Below are positions 61,801 to 64,000 of a DNA stretch of 64,000 nucleotides, in pieces. The position numbers were made by a program, and so were the translations under genes. Origin of the DNA: Candidatus Zhuqueibacterota bacterium (GTDB taxonomy: Bacteria > Zhuqueibacterota > Zhuqueibacteria > Zhuqueibacterales > Zhuqueibacteraceae). The stretch lies in the NCBI GenBank assembly GCA_022616415.1, contig JAKEEU010000426.1:1-64000 (forward strand). The letters are read 5' to 3'. The notes below the pieces were generated by a model. That model was given only the letters and a program-made list of their open reading frames with translations, ran no database searches and was not told the DNA's origin. Every line of letters starts with the position of its first letter. The stretch's first letter is position 1.

Positions 61801-62092
61801 TTGTGGTTGTTTGGTTAATGCTGACACGCACATCGGAGATGGCCATTTTTGCATAACCAATGAAAGTCGTCCGCAACGTGTAGCTCCCGGGAGGAACATT
61901 GAGTATGGTATAATATCCCTTCGCGTCGGTTGCAGCGCCGAGGGCTGTCCCGGTAATAACAACATTTGCCCCGGGAAGGGGTTCGCCGGTATTCTTCTCC
62001 CGAATTTGCCCGCTAATCTTACCGGTTTGCGCAAACGTAAGGGCAGGCATAATGATTATCGCAAGGTGAATGAGTAACCTACAGCATTTCAT
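58826..62092 (-). CDS. TonB-dependent outer-membrane receptor
   Basis: 1088 aa. Signal 'LLIHLAIIIMPALTFAQ'. Residues about 20-105 are a carboxypeptidase-regulatory-like domain ('GEPLPGANVVITGTALGAAT', 'YTILNVPPGSYTLR'), as in SusC-like receptors. The plug domain follows ('RGAPTAQLAYSVDGISLRDG', 'LDEVQIQTGGFNAEYGNARS'), then a 22-strand-type barrel to a C-terminal '..FILGLRLSL'. It imports or exports a bulky ligand across the outer membrane using TonB energy; the ligand is unknown. AAGGAAGG lies 6 nt before the start. It follows a 40-aa secreted peptide by 73 nt under one promoter and precedes the FlgD-tailed protein and PorV. Confidence 0.93.
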   Translation of the reverse strand: MKCCRLLIHLAIIIMPALTFAQTGKISGQIREKNTGEPLPGANVVITGTALGAATDAKGYYTILNVPPGSYTLRTTFIGYAKMAISDVRVSINQTTTINFDLKSEAVAGEAVTIVANRPLVEPDVSANVVNVQSEAVEYLPIAGVDRVVTLQAGVEPDMSIRGAPTAQLAYSVDGISLRDGRDNEPFTGVSLTALDEVQIQTGGFNAEYGNARSGVIQVTSKTPSARYTADLFGRYIPAQDMNFDGKPNDPNAYWMRPYFDPAVKGGGTASGAWDTYTRRQYPVFGGWNAFEGVPVKDDFGNELTATAAMMEKIYRYHTRKDFSNQDGHDLDVTVGGPLVPGLSDKLGDLRFLLSYRNVTQPYLYRQNRDAYTTQSTQFKLVASLTPKMKVSGLGLISREKGTAYTDFARLDNSAPILGLTPHYPWEWQGIVSDINDHTGRSTLFAFDRHALTDVDRNVFGVKLTHSLSTKSFYEARLQYSESDYLTGPGEARDLTTVNETIDGYQLNEAPFGWQSAPVTGPGSELRLGGHWARGRDTTNVKLITANFDYTTQFDRVNQIKAGFEIITNDYDFKAGSFDANISHVQRSFQVFNATPWQAALYAQDKLEFKGMIMNLGLRLEYFNPNSDWWVYDPYTRAFSPAKVKTRADEELLSQELDRAAADKQLDLSPRLGVSFPISVVSKLYFNYGHFRQNLDPTSLYEFEERKDGKLGRIGDPSMPFQKTVAYELGYDHSFADQYLVRVSGYYRDLADQPAYITFTSFDASTQYEQRVPFNYSDVRGLELTLNKFSGRWLHGFVTYTYLQTKQGDFGFEQNYQNLVEQTDYLRTTNDNFQNRPIAQPFANLNLEVLVPRDYGTLLGDWRLNLLGEYRSGDYFTWAGPSGATLRGLEQNVQMRDFWNLDLRLSKDLKFGSRRATLFLDINNALNLRYMFFSTAGVPFFNDVNGGPFEGPGNNSSDYDAYMTSLHLNPKVFGDRDISTYTNIPGNDRPGDYRPNNVAFVPIEVAANKAALDGLISGIGALEAGRRVLGYDAAAAKYYELRGGAWVDADQGFVKQVLDSKAYIDMPNETYRTFLNPRAFILGLRLSL

Positions 62093-62165
62093 AAGACACC
62101 TTCCTTACTTTTGGTTCAGTATGACAGCAATGACTTTTGGTTAGAACGCTTTGATTGGTGCCTTC

Positions 62166-62288
62166 TCAACCGGAGTTTGAGAGCTGACAAGTGCCAGTGG
62201 TGCCGGCATCAAGCTCTGACCACGCCACAACGCACACCAATGCGCCCATGGTGAGAACACCGAACAACCTGATAAGTGAAGCCTTCAT
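62166..62288 (-). CDS. 40-aa secreted peptide upstream of the TonB receptor
   Basis: ATG 62288 is preceded by GGAGGAGGG at ideal distance, one of the best ribosome binding sites in the window. The peptide starts MKASLIRLFGVLTMGALV, a classic signal sequence with basic n-region and hydrophobic core, and ends 'AGTTGTCQLSNSG' before TGA 62166-62168. Cleavage near 'VAWS' would release roughly 16 residues with one cysteine. I do not recognise it. It is first in the unit with the TonB receptor (73-nt gap). It could be a secreted ligand or signal, a small envelope protein or a translated leader. Confidence 0.6.
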   Translation of the reverse strand: MKASLIRLFGVLTMGALVCVVAWSELDAGTTGTCQLSNSG

Positions 62289-62919
62289 AACTAACCCTCC
62301 TCCTTTGCTGGTTATTGGGTTACGTTATTTAAAATGCCAATTGTATAGGAAAAACAAATCGAGGTTGTAGGCAGTATCGCGCTACGAACGGCTGTATAAG
62401 GTAAGGTAAAGCCTGTGATGAAGACACAGAGGAATGTGAATGACGCCCCTCTCCTCGAGGCGGAGTGATTCGCCTTGTCTTTAAACTGCAATAAAGTTCT
62501 CATTAGAGTGTAGTTCGTTGTCGTGACCGGCGGTATTGGGGATACCACTTACAACGTCTCAGCAACCCTGATACTACTTAACTAATCGAGACTTGACTTT
62601 GATACTCTCTTTACTCGGCGAAAAAATCACTGAAATCTGAGTCCTGTCGAGGATAGCGCTAGAACCGGTCCTGGTTTGAGAAGAAAACAGAGGCAATACT
62701 AACGTCGAAATGAGGCAAGTAATCAACTCAGATTATTTACGCGCAGTTATATATTATGTACAATTTTTATGCCATATTAAATGACAAAAAATTGACTTTA
62801 TTAATACTAAAATTAAAGCAACAACCCCATACACAACAAAAAATGTAATGCAATATTTTGCATATTTTATGACAAAAATTTGCATAGCATCAGTCTGAAA
62901 TATTCAAAAAAACTGCCGT
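62289..62919 (-). other. Long AT-rich leader of the TonB/PorV unit
   Basis: About 620 nt between the predicted start of transcription and the 40-aa peptide. A 78-codon minus-strand frame (62312-62548; inner ATG giving 'MRTLLQFKDKANHSASRRGA') ends 23 nt before the peptide but lacks a ribosome binding site. I consider it doubtful. No riboswitch that I can name is visible. Confidence 0.35.
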
Positions 62920-62948
62920 AATATATAAAAGCAAAGTGCCAATGTCAA
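62920..62948 (-). promoter_or_regulatory. Consensus sigma-70 promoter for the TonB/PorV unit
   Basis: On the minus strand TTGACA (62948-62943), a 17-nt spacer and TATATT (62925-62920). The -35 matches consensus and the spacing is ideal. A second TTGACA lies about 25 nt further upstream in the same orientation without a matching -10. Confidence 0.7.
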
Positions 62949-63243
62949 GTAGAAAGATTTTTTAAATGTCAAGCTATTTTTTCATGATAGCCTACTCTGC
63001 CTTGCATCATCGTTGTTCATATTTGAGCGAATGGGAAGATGGATAAATTATATACAAAAACTGCACCAGAGAAATCCTAAGATAACATGTTATAAAATTC
63101 AAAAGCTTAGACCAATGGAAATCATTGAACCTCTTCCTCGTTTTATCAAATTGATAATAGCGAAATTATCTTTTCGATAATGGCAACCTAGGATTTCTCA
63201 ATTCTCTTTTTGAGGTTTTCGTGAGTTGATTTTTCACCCTGGC
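62949..63243. other. AT-rich divergent intergenic region
   Basis: No gene is seen. It separates the minus-strand TonB unit from the plus-strand FKBP gene. AT-rich tracts here and at 62750-62900 may be curved or regulatory DNA. GATAATAGCGAAATTATC (63151-63168) is an interrupted inverted repeat and a possible operator. Confidence 0.35.
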
Positions 63244-63272
63244 TTGACTTTGCTGTCAGATTTTTGTATATA
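63244..63272 (+). promoter_or_regulatory. Sigma-70-like promoter for the FKBP gene
   Basis: TTGACT (63244-63249), a 17-nt spacer and TATATA (63267-63272), followed by the FKBP start codon at 63318. Initiation would be near 63279. Confidence 0.65.
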
Positions 63273-63317
63273 AAACATAAGCACACATTTTTCACCCAGG
63301 CAAAGAAGGTGGCAGAG

Positions 63318-64000
63318 ATGCGGTTAAAAACAATCATTGCACTCGTTTTGCCGATGTTGGCCTTGACTTGCACGCGCGAAGGCGGGAATTCCACGAGCGG
63401 GAATCTAAAATTGGAAACCACGCGAGAAAAGTTTAGCTATTCATTGGGCTACGATTTTGGACCCTCCATGGAACACATCAAGTCCGGAGTGGAGCTGCAA
63501 CTTTTCATGCGCGGTCTTGAAGATTATCTCAATGGCAAGCCGGCTTTGGTGTCGCAACCGGAACGCCAGGATATCAGAAGCCGGGAATTCACCCGCATCG
63601 GCGATGAATATATTGCTCAAAAAAAAGAGGAAGAACAAAAAAGACTGCAAGCCGGCGAAGCATTCCTGGCCGAGAACAAAACCAAAGCGGGCGTCGTGAC
63701 CACGGCGAGTGGGCTGCAATATATGATATTGGCCGCAGGAAGTGGGCCGTGGCCCGGCCCGGACGACAGAGTCAAAGTGAAATATCGCGGAACGTTCCTC
63801 GATGGAAGCGAATTTGAGAGCACCGAGAAACGCCTGGGAATTCCTTCAACTTATTTGGTCAAAGGTGTCATACCCGGCTGGACGGAGGGTTTTCAGCTCA
63901 TGCGCGTCGGCGGCACGTATCGCTTTTTTATTCATCCCGATCTTGCCTACGGGAAAATAGGTAGACAGCCCAATATCCCGCCAAATGCAACGCTGATCTA
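63318..64000 (+). CDS. FKBP-type peptidyl-prolyl isomerase lipoprotein, 3' end outside window
   Basis: At least 227 aa, continuing past the window edge. 'LVLPMLALTC' is a lipoprotein signal with lipobox cysteine near C18. Residues about 35-115 are the helical N-terminal dimerisation domain of FkpA/Mip-like proteins ('TREKFSYSLGYDFGPSM', 'AFLAENKTKAGVVTTASGLQ'). The FKBP domain follows: 'VKVKYRGTFLDGSEFEST', 'GVIPGWTEGFQLMRVGGTYR' and 'FIHPDLAYGK..IPPNATLI'. It catalyses prolyl isomerisation and chaperones exported proteins. ATG 63318 follows 'AAGGTGGCAGAG'. It has its own promoter and diverges from the TonB unit. Confidence 0.92.
   Translation, partial: MRLKTIIALVLPMLALTCTREGGNSTSGNLKLETTREKFSYSLGYDFGPSMEHIKSGVELQLFMRGLEDYLNGKPALVSQPERQDIRSREFTRIGDEYIAQKKEEEQKRLQAGEAFLAENKTKAGVVTTASGLQYMILAAGSGPWPGPDDRVKVKYRGTFLDGSEFESTEKRLGIPSTYLVKGVIPGWTEGFQLMRVGGTYRFFIHPDLAYGKIGRQPNIPPNATLI

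Noticed and set aside
59420..62077. Long plus-strand ORFs opposite the TonB receptor
   Set aside because: Antisense frames of a conserved outer-membrane receptor with no domain or start signal.
62312..62548. 78-codon ORF in the leader of the TonB unit as a gene
   Set aside because: Open frame with one hydrophobic stretch but no ribosome binding site; kept only as a note in the leader entry.

Overview
The window reads as a chromosomal segment of a Gram-negative bacterium of the FCB group, most likely candidate division KSB1 or a Calditrichota relative. This is an inference from gene content: a PorV/PorQ-like outer-membrane protein, FlgD-like/T9SS-type C-terminal tails ('YPNPF', 'LGQ.VR.L', 'WDGR'), a GWxTD-domain protein, three ASPIC/UnbV (CRTAC1-like) propeller proteins and a TonB receptor with an N-terminal carboxypeptidase-regulatory domain. 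No rRNA, tRNA, CRISPR array, integrase or intact insertion sequence was found.

Layout. (1) 1-3478: comEC between two long composite palindromes of a CAACGGAT repeat family, then a HAD phosphatase. (2) 3479-5790: a decayed accessory patch with a frameshifted unknown gene, an MT-A70 DNA adenine methyltransferase broken by a 13-bp tandem duplication, an integron attC-like site just after it, and the 3' remnant of cysA. (3) 5792-10820: an AAA/PD-(D/E)XK protein, a secreted-looking YyaL-type thioredoxin-domain protein and an AlbA_2 (Schlafen-like) ATP-binding regulator. (4) 10848-18022: a promoter and a tight three-gene unit: CHAT protease with a P-loop domain, STAND-like ATPase with TPRs, and a radical SAM/SPASM enzyme with a PqqD-like N-terminus. 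This is the best candidate for an undescribed system; a remnant GxxExxY gene between palindromic repeats follows it. (5) 18650-24501: two large secreted surface proteins with FlgD-like tails.

(6) 24879-46303, almost all on the minus strand: GT87-type glycosyltransferase, TPR lipoprotein, a deleted alpha/beta hydrolase, a dihydrofolate-reductase-like protein, an NCS1 permease overlapping a 56-aa membrane protein, GH78 rhamnosidase plus TolB-like propeller, and a carbohydrate/CRTAC1 block (two CRTAC1 proteins, ThuA-HEAT, Gfo/Idh/MocA, DUF1080, TPR). (7) 46681-49008: a GWxTD protein on plus. (8) 62948-49028, minus: a strong promoter, a long leader, a 40-aa secreted peptide, TonB receptor, FlgD-tailed secreted protein and PorV, then a rho-independent terminator. 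A second, largely overlapping unit follows: TPR-TPR-parvulin PPIase-CRTAC1-TPR. (9) 63244-64000: an FKBP-type lipoprotein PPIase running off the end.

Two themes recur. First, CRTAC1 propellers and TPR lipoproteins occur as repeated paralogous modules beside export, folding and outer-membrane genes, suggesting one envelope function. Second, many loci carry scars: in-frame internal deletions (18075, 27643, 43063), C-terminal remnants (cysA, a PHP/amidohydrolase-like protein, VapC) and frameshifts, often next to palindromic repeats. The region therefore looks recombinationally active, unless some scars are assembly errors.
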